A DNA stretch of 64,000 nt from Omphiscola glabra. Lineage: Eukaryota > Mollusca > Gastropoda > Lymnaeidae. The DNA lies in assembly GCA_964017045.1 (NCBI GenBank), contig OZ024801.1, forward strand, positions 34,397,257 to 34,461,256, read 5' to 3'. Positions 22,422-33,544 of the stretch are shown here, in pieces (position 1 is the stretch's first letter; each line of letters starts with the position of its first letter). Both the position numbers and the translations under genes were made by a program. Below the pieces are notes generated by a model. That model did no database searches, had not been told where the DNA came from, and saw only the letters and a program-made list of their open reading frames with translations.

Positions 22422-22597
22422 CAGTGGTTCTCAACCTTCCTAACGCCGCGACTTTTTCATACAGTTCCTCGTGTTGTGGCGACTCCCAGCCACATAATTA
22501 TTTTCTTTGCTACTTTAGAACTGTAAGGTGTATGTTTTTTCAGATGGTCTTAGGCGACCCCCTAGAAAGGGTCGCGACCCACAGTTGAGTACCGCTG
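22422..22597. mobile_element. OposCharlie/URR-like hAT MITE, copy 1
   Basis: 176 bp with ends cagtggttctcaacc and gttgagtaccgctg, and inner blocks gttcctcgtgttgtggcgac and gtcttaggcgacc. This layout matches the Charlie-type MITEs known as OC1/URR (from memory). The flanks do not show a clean target duplication. Confidence 0.7.
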
Positions 22598-22744
22598 TAC
22601 TAAAACAAAATAATGCGTTCAAGGAGAAATTTGACGCAAATCGATCAAATTTCCGTCGATCAATTTTCCATCGACGAAATTTCTTTCAAACAAATTTCCG
22701 GATATGTGGAACCATAGTGTCGTTCTAAAGGTTATCCTTTGTGG

Positions 22745-22872
22745 CAGTGGCGTAGCTAGGGTTAGTGTCACCCTTCAAGAGAAAAAACGATAGCTGGAAA
22801 TGCCGCCCCTGCATATAAAGTAAAAGAAAAAGTGATGTCAGAGGCGGACAGCACCCACCTCCTACGCCACTG
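22745..22872. mobile_element. MITE of CAGTGGCGTAG type
   Basis: 128 bp, ends cagtggcgtagctagg and cctacgccactg. The flanks ctttgtgg (22737-22744) and ctttgcgg (22873-22880) form an 8-bp target duplication with one mismatch, as for hAT elements. A relative lies at 27354-27480. Confidence 0.8.
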
Positions 22873-22928
22873 CTTTGCGGTCAATGTGCAGGAGCGGACG
22901 GGTGGGATGTGGGACATCAGTTTTAACT

Positions 22929-23800
22929 CACATAAGATGAACCCAGATAGCCTTTATTGCTTCACCAATGTACATGCCACATAAGACGAACTCAGATAGC
23001 CTTTATTGCTTCACCAATGTACATGCCACATAAGATGAACTCAGATAGCCTTTATTGCTTCACCTATGTACATGCCAAATAAGACGAACTCAGATAGCCT
23101 TTATTGCTTCACCAATGTACATGCCACATAAGACGAACTCAGATAGCCTTTATTGCTTCACCAATGTACAGGCCACATAAGACGAACTCAGATAGCCTTT
23201 ATTGCTTCACCAATGTACAGGCCACATAAGACGAACTCAGATAGCCTTCATTGCTTCACCAATGTACATGCCACATAAGACGAACTCAGATAGCCTTTAT
23301 TGCTTCACCAGTGTACAGTCCACATAAGACGAACTCAGATAGCCTTTATTGCTTCACCAATGTACATGCCACATAAGACGAACTCAGATAGCCTTTATTG
23401 CTTCACCAATGTACAGGCCACATAAGACGAACTCAGATAGCCTTTATTGCTTCACCAATGTACAGGCCACATAAGACGAACTCAGATAGCCTTTATTGCT
23501 TCACCAATGTACAGGCCACATAAGACGAACTCAGATAGCCTTTATTGCTTCACCAATGTACAGGCCACATAAGACGAACTCAGATAGCCTTAATTGCTTC
23601 ACCAATGTACAGGCCACATAAGACGAACTCAGATAGCCTTTATTGCTTCACCAATGTACATGCCACATAAGACGAACTCAGATAGCCTTTATTGCTTCAC
23701 ATATGTACATGCCACATAAGATGAACTCAGATAGCCTTTATTGCTTCACCAAATGTACAGGCCACATAAGACGAACTCAGATATCCTCCATTGCTTCACT
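22929..23800 (+). repeat. 49-bp minisatellite, about 17 copies
   Basis: The unit contains cacataagacgaactcagat, agcctttattgcttcaccaa and tgtacaggc. Copies are highly uniform; the array has no unique spacers, so it is not CRISPR-like. Confidence 0.95.
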
Positions 23801-23805
23801 ATAAT

Positions 23806-24141
23806 GTAAAAGTTTCTTGTGGGAAAAGTTCACTACAGATTGGATCTAATTGTACCAATCTTGTTCACCGAAACGCCAAGTTTCCCACGATGAAAAAGGA
23901 GATAATACAAAGTGTAAAAGGCGTGGCTGAGAAAGTTTCGCTATTTCATCGTGTGTACGCGAGGTTACAATTAGGCCACAAATTAACGACCGTGAGAATA
24001 GGCGCAGCAATCCAAACATTAACCGAGTACATGTTGAAGTCGCTATCGAGCGGTTCCCAGCCTGATTCGAATTCGTTTTTTAAAAAAGACCCGTCTCTTA
24101 ACACATATAGTTTCAAAATGTCGAGTACACAGCCAATTTAA
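23806..24141 (+). CDS. Unrecognised open frame after the 49-bp array
   Basis: About 110 codons to TAA at 24139. The visible protein is basic, lacks low complexity (for example EKVSLFHRVYARLQLGHKLT) and is not a minisatellite translation, except that its first codons overlap the array edge. No domain recognised, no clear splice signal or promoter. Could be a pseudogene exon or a transposon remnant. Confidence 0.2.
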   Translation, partial: VKVSCGKSSLQIGSNCTNLVHRNAKFPTMKKEIIQSVKGVAEKVSLFHRVYARLQLGHKLTTVRIGAAIQTLTEYMLKSLSSGSQPDSNSFFKKDPSLNTYSFKMSSTQPI

Positions 24142-24229
24142 GGTGAAATAATCTAAAACGTTTGGGTTTTTGTACGCTATAGTCAAACATCTTTTTTGCA
24201 GGATCATTTTAAGTTGCATTTGCTATCGT

Positions 24230-24400
24230 AAAAAAAAAGGAGTGGAAGCGGGATTAATAAAAGTTTTCACGGCTTTGCAGCCGTGATTCCTGTAACGAGC
24301 CAGAGCCCGAAACGTTGGAATAGACGACTGCCCGGGTAAATAGGCAAAATAAATTTGGGCGACCCAGCTATTCACACAAAACTTTTACCCTCATCCATGA
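24230..24400 (+). other. Possible Penelope-type terminus (weak)
   Basis: Contains ccgtgattcctgtaacgagc followed by agagcccgaaacgttgg, which resembles a decayed hammerhead core (CTG..ACGA, GAAACGT). A small hairpin cacggctttgcagccgtg precedes it. Confidence 0.25.
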
Positions 24401-24666
24401 CACCGTAATTAGCTCACTAAAAATCTTCACTGCCCTTTTTTTAAATTGCTGTTAAAATAACGGGACAGGTCACAGGACCCGTGGGCTTGAGAAAAAAAAG
24501 AGGGAGGTGCGGTGGATGAATACAAACAGATACAGTCGAGGTGCTTGACAAATTTGAACAGGCTGCTGCTGTAGATTAATCACTCCCAGTTATACAGTAG
24601 AAATATTGCCATAACAGCAGGATCAATATTGACACTAGTCAAGTTGGGCGAGTTAGGTCAAAACTG

Positions 24667-24770
24667 TATGTATGTATGTATGTATGTATGTATGTATGTA
24701 TGTATGTGTGTATGTGTGTATGTATGTGTGTGTATGTGTGTGTGTGCGTGCGTGTGTGTGTGTGTGTACG
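24667..24770 (+). repeat. TATG / TG microsatellite
   Basis: (tatg)n passing into (tg)n. Confidence 0.97.
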
Positions 24771-25239
24771 GGGTAAAAGTATTGTTAGGGCGTCTTTGTT
24801 GTATGGGGTAGTTAGGTTGTGGAGGGATTTTGTTGTATAGGGTAAATAGGTTGTGGGGTAGAAGGGCTGTTGGGCTACTTGGTTGGGAAGACTTCGTTTT
24901 GAGGGAACAAGGGGGGGTTCTTGGTTGTGTGAACAAACTATGTTCATTAGAAGAGAGGTTTCTTGCCTTCTGGGATGACCAGCACACTAACTTCTGCATG
25001 TCACATTTGCACACCTGCTGCGCAACTCTGCTTTTAGTGTGGGAAAAAAACAAAGGTTGTTTGGAGATCAGGTGTAAACAGAATTGAATAATCAAACTCA
25101 CGCACACGGTAACATTACTGCTAGACACAACGTTTACTTAGAGAGGTGAAAAGAATCATGTTGTTTTAACATATTTGAGAGAATGTTCGAGAGACAGTGC
25201 CGGAAAAGTTAGGATGCAAAGGCGGGGGAAGAGTGGGTG

Positions 25240-25650
25240 CGCAGGCTCACTAATCTATGAGGGTGAGACTCGGCTCACTACACTGAGAGGGTGGGACATT
25301 TATCGACATCTATCGAAAGCTTCAAGGCTGCCCTGACATCTGCTAGGAGCCGTTAGGATGACAGCATCGCTTCCCCAACCGTTGCACATATGCCAGTATA
25401 TGGATGCAGCAACGTACCCTACCAGAACCAGAACTCGGCTCACTAAACTGTGAGTGTGAGGCTCGGCTCACTAGAATGAGAGGGTGAGCCTCAGCTTACT
25501 AGACTGTTAGGATGAGACTCGGCTCACTAGACTGTGAGGGTGAGACTCGGCTCACCACAGCGTGAGGGTGAGACTCGGCTCACTAGACCATGAAAGTGAG
25601 ACTCGGCTCACTAGACCTTGAGGGTGAGACTTGGCTCACCGTAATTATAC
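25240..25650 (+). repeat. 28-bp minisatellite interrupted by a LINE tail
   Basis: Units contain gtgagactcggctcactaga and ctgtgagg. The array is split at about 25303-25433 by a truncated LINE insertion. Confidence 0.88.
25303..25433 (+). mobile_element. 5'-truncated LINE (family C) 3' end
   Basis: Encodes TSIESFKAALTSARSR then TAG, the reverse-transcriptase C-terminus seen also at 49.2 kb (minus) and 36.06 kb. The 3' UTR has cttccccaaccgttgcacat and ends in ccagaaccagaact. Inserted within the 28-bp array. Confidence 0.8.
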
Positions 25651-25676
25651 ATCAAGCAGTAATATATATATATATA

Positions 25677-26205
25677 CAGTGGAACCCCGCTATAACGCAC
25701 CCCGCCATAACGCGAATTCGGATATAACGCGTTCGTAGCATGGCTCCCGAAATTTTGTATATTTATTCACATGGAAACAAAAATTTGGAGAAAAGTAAAA
25801 AAAACTAAACAAGAAATTAACTTCATTGTGGGCATGAGATTAGTTGTGACTTTTAAAATAATATGATCGTGGCATGGTTCCTGAAATTTGAAATTCATTT
25901 ACTCCATCAGGCCTAAGTTCTTTGAAAATTGTATCCATTGCTTGGTAAGCCATTTTTAAAGCGAAAAAAATCACAACTTTTCAAAATATCGTAGAAAGTG
26001 AGCCCCTAAACGCACCACGTTCAAACTAGTATCAAAATTAATGCCGAAAACGAGGCTTTCTTCCGGTACAACTGTAAATAGTAATACGTAAGAGATTTCT
26101 CGGAAAAAAGTTAAATATTGTAAAACCGCGCATTAACGCGACCCCGCTTTTAACGCAATCCGATTTTATGAACCCCGATCATCGCGTTATAGCGGGGTTC
26201 TACTG
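25677..26205. mobile_element. pogo/Tigger-type non-autonomous transposon
   Basis: 529 bp with inverted ends CAGTGGAACCCCGCTATAAC and CAGTAGAACCCCGCTATAAC (reverse complement of the right end), flanked by TA on both sides. No transposase frame inside. Confidence 0.85.
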
Positions 26206-26264
26206 TAGATATATATATTTATTTATTTATTTGATAAAGTTAGATGATGAGCTTAAGCACCAGA

Positions 26265-26640
26265 TCAAGGAGAGTCATGACAGTGGCAAGGAGAGAGTTG
26301 TGACAGTGGCAAGGAGAGAGTTGTGACAGCGTCAAGGAGAGCGTCGTAACAGTGGCAAAGAGAGAGTCGTGACAGCGAAAAGGAGAAAGTCGCGACAGCG
26401 GCAAGGAGAGAGTCGTGACATCGGCAAGGAGAGAGTCGTGACAGTGGCAAGGAGAGAGTCGTGACAGGATCAAGGAGAGGAGTCGTGACAGGGTCAAGGA
26501 GAGAGTCGTGACAGCGGCAAGGAGAGAGTCGTAACAGCGGCAAGGAGAGAGTCATGACAGCGGCCAGGAGAGAGTCGTGACAGCGGCCAGGAGAGAGTCG
26601 TAACAGCGGCAAGGAGAAAGTCATGACAGCGGCAACCAAA
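26265..26640 (-). repeat. 23-bp minisatellite
   Basis: About 16 copies of gtcgtgacagcggcaaggag plus aga. Minus-strand frames of 85-124 codons here are repeat translations. Confidence 0.93.
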
Positions 26641-26685
26641 ACAGGTTGGGGAGAGGGGGTGGCTCAGTTTCTGGTGAAAGTCATT

Positions 26686-26810
26686 GGAGTGACAGATCAA
26701 AAGACAATTGGAGTGACAGATCAAAAGACAATTGGAGTGACAGATCAAAAGACAATTGGAGTGACAGATCAAAAGACAATTGGAGAGACAGATCAAAAGA
26801 CAAATAGATT
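26686..26810 (+). repeat. 24-bp tandem repeat, five copies
   Basis: Unit attggagtgacagatcaaaa plus gaca, encoding IGVTDQKT repeats by chance. Confidence 0.95.
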
Positions 26811-27126
26811 AATGATGAAACCAGGTACGAGCGTTCCGGCTCTAACGGTCATCTGACTTTGAGCTCCCCCCCCCCTTTTCCAGTCCAGATATGTTCCTTT
26901 TGACCTATATTCACCAAGCGTAGACTATATAAAAAATTCCTTGTGTCCACGATACTCGTTGCATCACGTAATGACTACAATTAAATTTGCCCTGAGAAGC
27001 CTCCATGTGTTTCGAATCCTTCTAGGCCAGGGATCCCTCACCTGTAGTCAACGGAGACGTAGGGACTTCATGACAAGGGTTACCTCCCTTCTAGTCAACT
27101 GTGCCGTAGGGAGTGCTTTAAATTTT

Positions 27127-27285
27127 ATCAGGGAGTCCATCACATGCATTTCTCTAGTAAGTTTTATCAGGGAGTCCATTACATGCATTTCTCTTGTAAG
27201 TTTTATCAGGGAGTCCATCACATGCATTTCTCTAGTAAGTTTTATCAGGGAGTCCATCACATGCATTTATCTTGTACGTTTTATT
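27127..27285 (+). repeat. 39-bp tandem repeat, four copies
   Basis: Unit holds ttttatcagggagtccatca and catgcatttctctagtaag. Confidence 0.95.
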
Positions 27286-27353
27286 ATTTGCATTTAAAAA
27301 CTGTATTTAAAGAAATCGTCCGTAGTCTTTACCTGACGACTAAATGTGCCTTG

Positions 27354-27480
27354 CAGTGACGTAGCTTGGGTTAGTGCAGCCGGGGGCAAAAAAATACCCA
27401 ACAGTAGGCCGAAAATACCGCCCCTCTCGATGAAAAAGCAGCTCCCTGTGCAGACCGCTTCACCCCTTCCAATGTCACTG
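27354..27480. mobile_element. MITE of CAGTGGCGTAG type, degenerate
   Basis: 127 bp, ends cagtgacgtagcttgggtta and aatgtcactg. It shares start, size and the ccgcccct block with 22745-22872. No clean target duplication. Confidence 0.55.
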
Positions 27481-27539
27481 GGTCTGTGGCCTTCGTCTTG
27501 ACTTGCAAATGTGTCCATGAAATCATTTATTTTTTTACT

Positions 27540-28035
27540 GTTAGGAACCCCTGATCTAAGTAATGGATAATCTACCCTGTACTGTGGTAAACATACCGTC
27601 TCTATAAGGCAATTAAAAACGCTTTCGGTACTAATATAAATGTGGTATCCGTTCGTTTACCGTTAATCTCAACATTCTTTCAGTCCCCTCAATCATAAAC
27701 CGGCACATAAGAATCGGCCAAGCGAGTAATTTCAAGATCGATATTTGACACAACAACCCGTGACCGTGTCAAAGGCGACACGGGGGTTAGAAAATGGGCG
27801 TCTAATTTACCCGGGGTGACACTCGTTATCGGTTATTTATTGGGTCGTCACAGTCAGAAAAATCGCCTTTGTTAAGGGAAGGGAGAGAACTCGACAATGG
27901 AGAGGAAAGCTTCAAGAGTGGTCATTTGTACTCTTGTAAAGCGAGCGTGCGAGGTCGGCCACGTGTTGAAGGACTGAAGTGATTGGACGATTCTTTCCGT
28001 CAATATGCGCTATTAGCCAGGGGAGAATGTGGGGA
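27540..28035. other. Unique spacer
   Basis: No gene or repeat recognised. Confidence 0.4.
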
Positions 28036-28072
28036 GAATGTGGTTTGGTATAGGACTAGCTACAACAGGCAC

Positions 28073-28185
28073 CCAGAGGTTCTCAATATTTGATACTGAT
28101 TGTACAGAGAGGTTCTCAATATTTGGTACAGGTTGTACAGAGAGATTCTCAATGTTAATACTGGTTGTACAGAGTGGTTCTTAAC
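28073..28185 (+). repeat. Short tandem repeat, three copies
   Basis: The unit contains gaggttctcaatatttg and ggttgtacaga. Confidence 0.85.
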
Positions 28186-28887
28186 ATCGAGCTGTTCTAT
28201 GTATTAAGTAAGGGTTCTCAAACATGGCAAGTAATGATCACAGCAGACTTACTATAACGCTTGATACCAAGAATACATTTTAAAAAATATCGATTAAGCA
28301 AGTAATTAATTTTTTTTAAAATTTTTTTTATGAGAAACGATTGAATCTTTTCGTAAGGTAAAACTAATAAATAAAGAAATTTTAATCGGAGTAACGGAGC
28401 AACTAACACAAAGTAATACGCCATCTCTAGTCTACGGCTATACATTATTTACTTCATACGTTTCGTCTGTGTTCACATTACACGCTAGCACAACATGGAC
28501 GCCGGAACTCGATTGTTTTTTAAAAATAGCAATTTAATCATGAGTTTCGCTGAGCACATTCAACACGACATTTCAAACTCTTCAGATGATCATACATTAC
28601 TATTGTATGGCCAATAACTTTAAAAAAAAATAATAACTTCAGGGTTCGAGTCCTGCAGGTACTCATAAACATCTTTTCTCTAATTTTTCCACAACAGGAA
28701 CGCTGTTTCCCTTAGGACTGTGTTATGTGTTATGTGTTTTGTGTTATGTGTTTTTTGTTTTTAATATGACATTTGTTTTAGAAATTCCAAAAGAGTTCAT
28801 TGCCAACTTGTGTTTAACCGTTCATTAAATTTGGTATTCCGTAACATAGGAGTAGATTTATTTAAAACCTTATTCTGTTTCGTTTAA

Positions 28888-29122
28888 AGTAATACATAGA
28901 ACGTCTGTAGGTCATGCAGCTTCCACATTTTAAAAAAAAGTAATACATAGAACATCTGTAGGTCATGAAGCTCCACATTTGTTTTAAAGTAATACATAGA
29001 ACATCTGTAGGTCATGAAGCCTCCACATTTTAAAAAAAAGTAATACATAGAACATCTGTAGGTGATGAAGCTCCACATTTGTTTTAAAGTAATACATAGA
29101 ACATCTGTAGGTCATGAAGTCT
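28888..29122 (+). repeat. Tandem repeat of about 50 bp, two alternating variants
   Basis: Five copies of a unit with agtaatacatagaacatctg and taggtcatgaagc. Copies alternate between an A-rich and a gttttaa linker, suggesting a two-unit higher-order repeat. Confidence 0.9.
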
Positions 29123-30240
29123 CCACCTCACGCTCATTATAAATCATACACTGGGGACAGACAAGTGACAACGTCCAGGTCGTCAGACTGTCAAAATGTA
29201 CCGGGTGATTGATTGCAGGTTCACCGTGAACGCTGGAGACTGGAGACCCATCTTTCTCACAATCCTGTAACGTGAGAAACGGCAGCTGAAACAAGAAATG
29301 ATTAAGCATTTGTTTTGATGTAGCTGTTGAATTACTTTTATTCCAAGAATCAATTACCAAAACACATTGTATGATTTGCACACACACACGCACAAAGGCA
29401 GTGACACTCAACAACAACAGTGTTTAAATATCAAAAGATTCTTAAAATTAAAGAGTTTTCCCGATCACTCCGTGTGGATAGAGTGCAACAAAATAATGTA
29501 TTTATCGAGTAGCTTTGAATTGACATTAGATACAACAACATCCTTACAGCAAGATCCTTACAAAAACATCCTCAGCGACGTCAGACTTGAAACAATCTGG
29601 CAAACAAGTCCTTCGGTGAGTGACACATTTGTTTACGCCCATTTTAACCCGGGGGGGGGGGGGGGGGTAAAAAATTGATTGAAATGATGATTGATGAGCG
29701 TGGGTGTGTGTCCAATCAAGATGCAGTGACATCAGGCGTCAAACATGGCGTGATAAACCGGAAGACCGCGTCATCGTCAGGGGACATAAATTGAAACAGA
29801 AGGCTAACTTTTCAGTAATTCGTTTTACACTTGAATAAATTTCCAGCGCACCGCTTCTTTTCATAATTCCAGTTTTGTTTTGTTTTGTTTTTTTTTTTTT
29901 TTTGTTGTTTTTTTTGGGGGGGGGGGGGGGGGTGGTTTTAAAATAAAACTATAATTATTTATTTATGGCGTCAACATGCCTCAAATTTTTTTAAAAAGTA
30001 TCTCATACTGTCCTGGTATAATAAATAAAAGTTAAAGGGGGGGGGGGTGAGTGGGGCGGAGTTCAAGACGTGTGAAGTAGGCCCTTATAGTGGAACAAGA
30101 CATGCTTTGGCGTGACGAAGTAAATCTCTGTCTTAAGATAGCGTTCGATTTTATTGAGAAATTGACAGTTGTCTTAAATGTCTCACAATCATGTCGGCCA
30201 GCTCTTAACAGCTTGCTCTGGTATAAAAACGTATAGATAT

Positions 30241-30280
<40 letters not shown>

Positions 30281-30360
30281 TAAATTCCTTGTTCCAACTA
30301 ATTAAATATGTCTATGACGTCAAATTAAAATCATATATATTTTAAAGTATTTAATTTTCG
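29123..30360. other. Spacer with G homopolymers and AC/AT microsatellite
   Basis: G runs near 29650, 29917 and 30037 and an (ac)n(at)n tract at 30239-30280. No supported gene. Confidence 0.5.
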
Positions 30361-30600
30361 CCACACGTGCGTGTGCCCTTCGCCACGTGGGCGTGTGCCC
30401 TTCACCACCTGGGCGTGTGTCCTTCACCACCTTGGCATGTGTCCTACACCAACTGAGCGTGTGTCCTTTACCACCCGCCATGTGCCCTTCACCATCTGGA
30501 CGTGTACTCTTCACCACCTGGGCAGACGCCCTTTACCACCTGGGCATGTGCCCTTTAACACCCGGGCATGTGTCCTTCATCATCTAACCATGTTCTTCCA
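30361..30600 (+). repeat. 22-bp minisatellite, about ten copies
   Basis: Unit ccttcaccacctgggcgtgt plus gt with substitutions. Confidence 0.93.
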
Positions 30601-30837
30601 TTGTATTTTACTGTTTTAGTTTTATTTGATTGAAGCTAAGAAAATAGCTGCATTTTCTGCACAGAACCATCCTATAGAAGCTCCGAACCGACCCTTTCAC
30701 CAGAGATTGACACCTAACACAATTAGAGTCTAGAAGCGTCCTGGAGCGTCCCTTTTAATCCAGATGTACGTTACATCAATAATCTTGCAGCTGATTGGCT
30801 CTAGTTAGTGTGATGAGAGCGCAAAGCAGACAAGCTT

Positions 30838-31250
30838 AAAGTTATCGTGGTAGCAAATACTAGCTACATTTGACATTTAAAGTAGTTATCGTGTTAGCAA
30901 ATACTAGCTACATTAGAAACTTAAAGTATACTTATCGTGTTAGCAAATACTAGCTACATTTGACACTTAAAGTAGTTATCGTGTTAGCAAATACTAGCTA
31001 CATTGGACATTTAAAGTAGTTATCGTGTTAGCAAATACTAGCTACATTTGACACTTAAAGTAGTTATCGTGTTAGCAAATACTAGCTACATTAGAAACTT
31101 AAAGTATACTTATCGTGTTAGCAAATACTAGCTACATTTGACACTTAGAGTAGTTATCGTGTTAGCAAATACTAGCCACATTTGACACTTAAAGTAGTTA
31201 TCGTGTTAGCAAATACTACCTACATTTGACACTTTGAGTAGTTATCGGAG
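30838..31250 (+). repeat. 41-bp minisatellite, ten copies
   Basis: Unit with agttatcgtgttagcaaata and ctagctacatttgacactta. Confidence 0.95.
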
Positions 31251-31327
31251 TAGCAAATCCTAACCGTCCGAAAGCTAGAGGGAAATATTTTAATCCTAGT
31301 CGTAACAATATGTACTAGTCCGGATAA

Positions 31328-31610
31328 GTGAGGAGCCAGTACAGGAACTGCTCATTCCTGCCAAAAGCAATCAGGGACTGGAACAAGCTTTCAAAAGGAA
31401 CAGTTGAGGCGACAACACTTGACTCATTTGTATCTATTGCCTCAGGCCTCCCAACCCCCAGTGCATGATACCCTCACTCAGTTACTCTTGCAACCAGTGA
31501 AATATCCTCATCAACACCAGGCAAAGAAACAGTACAAATCCCATCTACATTCATAGGAGCCATAATGATCAATACATTGATCGTGGGCCCTTAATATATA
31601 GAAGAAGAAG
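31328..31610 (+). mobile_element. LINE (family A) 3' end
   Basis: The frame 31328-31468 encodes CSFLPKAIRDWNKLSKGTVE and ends in SGLPTPSA-stop, the classic C-terminus of non-LTR reverse transcriptases (S-F-x-P-x-x-I-x-x-W-N-x-L). The 3' UTR contains cctcatcaacaccaggca and gatcgtgggcccttaatata, then (gaa)n. The same tail recurs at 37043-37162. Confidence 0.85.
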
Positions 31611-31948
31611 TGTTTTTTTTTAAATGTCTTTTTAATGTATTTCATTTGTAACATAAAAAGCAGCACCTTTAGTTTAAACCAACAGTAGATCAACACATCT
31701 GTTGTGATGACATGTATTGGACTGATGTGTACATTCCAAGCCCGAAAATCTTTCCAGGCATTGGGTGTTATGGGTAAGTTCATACTCTCAGACTCGGTTA
31801 TCAGCAAATTGTCGAGCTGATTCAAAAGACAGTTATGTAAGGTTGGGGCGTTAAGTGACAGACTTTGTGATGGTAATCCCGTCACCAGGTACGGGTATAC
31901 GATTGTGTTAAGTTCATGTGTATGGGCCTGGAAGGGAGCGCTCGGCAG

Positions 31949-32133
31949 CAATGGCGTACTGAGGGGGGGCAAGGGGGGCATCATGCCCGGGAGCTACTCA
32001 TAAAGGGGCGCCAAATGGTATATTTTACTATAATATTGTATGGTTTTCGAATAGGGGGGGGAGCTAAAAAGGTATTGGGGGGCGCTAAAAAGGTATTGTG
32101 CCCCGGGCGCGAGTTAAGCTCGCTACGCCACTG
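31949..32133. mobile_element. MITE, 185 bp, copy 1 of the Ggcgctaaaaagg family
   Basis: Nearly identical to 51284-51470: inner words gcgccaaatggtatatttta and gcgctaaaaaggtattg; right end cgctacgccactg. Flanked by ctcggcag (31941-31948) and cccggcag (32134-32141), an 8-bp duplication with one mismatch. Confidence 0.88.
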
Positions 32134-32414
32134 CCCGGCAGACCTGCAACATCAAATGAACATAAAGAACAAGAACTGTTCAAATTTGAACTAAGACAAG
32201 ACAAACTTTTGAACGTGTCAGGACAAATTCTTGTTGACTGGACAGATAAACCCTAGTTCTGATTTTGAAGCAAAATTTAAAGTAGGTAAAATTATTAAGA
32301 AGTCTGTATTTCGTGTGAAAAAAGGGGAGAAACTGCAATCAGGTTAGCAAAAAAAGAAAATTAGTAAAACAGAGTATGGTCAAACATGAAAAAAGGAACG
32401 CAACAAAATAACGA

Positions 32415-32447
32415 ACATGTCGACAGGAAGCCTTCGTCAGCGAACAA
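32415..32447 (-). ncRNA. Decayed hammerhead core of a Penelope terminus
   Basis: The reverse strand reads CTGACGAAGGC followed by tgtcgac in place of GAAACGTC. The CTGANGA core is intact and the second half mutated. A short Penelope-terminal remnant is the likely source. Confidence 0.35.
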
Positions 32448-32559
32448 ACAGAACAAACGGATAACAATTAAAAAATAGCACTAGATCAAGGGTCGTAGCC
32501 CCTATGCGTAATTACAAAATTGAGCCTTTAACCCCCACCCTTCTTTTATAAAAAATCTA

Positions 32560-33052
32560 TGTAGACAATTATGTTGTATAAGAAAAATTAATCTATATAA
32601 ACAATTATGTTGTATAAGAAACAATAATCTATATAGACAATTATGTTGCATAAGAAAAATTAATCTCTATAGACAATTATGTTGAAAAGAAAACATAATC
32701 TATATAGACAATTGTGTTGCATAAGAAAAATTAATCTATATAGACAATTATGTTGTATAAGAAAAAATAATCTATATAGACAATTGTTTTGTATAAGAAA
32801 AAATAATCTATATAGACAATTGTGTTGCATAAGAAACATTAATCTATATAGACAATTATGTTGTATAAGAAAAAATAATCTATATAGACAATTATTTTGT
32901 ATAAGAAAAAATAATCTATATAGACAATTGTGTTGCATAAGAAACATTAATCTATATAGACAATTATGTTGTATAAGAAAAAATAATCTATGTAGACAAT
33001 TATCTTGTATAAGACAAAATAATCTATATAGACAATTATGTTGTATAAGACG
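32560..33052 (+). repeat. 33-bp minisatellite, about 15 copies
   Basis: Unit aatctatatagacaattatg plus ttgtataagaaaa. Because 33 is divisible by 3, an 11-residue repeat frame is open on both strands. Confidence 0.95.
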
Positions 33053-33111
33053 AATAAACGAAGTCGCCGTAAACAACTGTTTCCCCACTTGGGGCGTATG
33101 CCTCACTGGAA

Positions 33112-33199
33112 GGACATGTGAAGATTGTGTTGGTCATGTGAAGATTGTGTTGGTCATGTGAAGATTGTGTTGGTCATGTGAAGATTGTGTTGGTCATAA
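33112..33199 (+). repeat. 20-bp tandem repeat, four copies
   Basis: Unit ggtcatgtgaagattgtgtt. Confidence 0.95.
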
Positions 33200-33530
33200 T
33201 AATAAAATAATAAAGTTTATTTAAAAATCACGCTTCATCCCCAAAGGCTCGAAGCGCGTAAAATAAATCCGATGTTAGATGTTCGAGAGGCCTCACTGCT
33301 GCCTGTTAGGCGCACGTGAACTCCATCTCCCCATCTCCGGGTTTTCAGGATGATACAGGTTTGTGTGAATTCCGTAGGTAGGTAAAATGACGGCAAAGTG
33401 GTGCACGGAAAATGTTAAATTAGTCCAGCGCCACTGCTGAATCTGGTAACGCTCCGATGTTAGATGTTCGAGAGGCCTCACTGCTGCCTGTTAGGCGCAC
33501 GTGAACTCCATCTCCCCATCTCCGGGGACA
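33197..33530. repeat. SINE-like repeat (family R) with local duplication
   Basis: Starts with (aat)n, then atcacgcttcatccccaaag and gctcgaagcgcg, then gatgttcgagaggcctcact. The latter block recurs at 33450-33530. Related copies lie at 35357, 52970 and 58456. Confidence 0.7.
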
Positions 33531-33544
33531 ATGTTAAACAGGAC

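Larger units (their letters stand above)
21121..22698. mobile_element. Possible element with long inverted ends (about 70 bp)
   Basis: Left sequence 21121-21194 starts gaaatttgtttgaaggaagt and contains cgtcgacggaa. The reverse complement of 22625-22698 reads the same blocks (gaaatttgtttgaaagaaat, then cgtcgatggaa, then ttgatcgacggaaatttgat). The left end also exists at 20527 because of the 593-bp duplication. No transposase or clear target duplication was found. Confidence 0.5.

Noticed and set aside
22929..23800. CRISPR-like regular 49-bp repeats
   Set aside because: Copies are head-to-tail without unique spacers, in an animal genome.
28495..28617. 40-codon frame with a good start context (acaacATGG)
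   Set aside because: Too short to separate from chance without transcript or conservation evidence.
28643..28653. B-box match GGTTCGAGTCC suggesting a tRNA
   Set aside because: The T-stem does not pair over five bases and no A box, anticodon arm or acceptor stem is found upstream.
31511..31984. 157-codon minus-strand frame
   Set aside because: It runs antisense through a LINE tail and the edge of a MITE; only the middle (about 31680-31930) is unique and shows no known domain.
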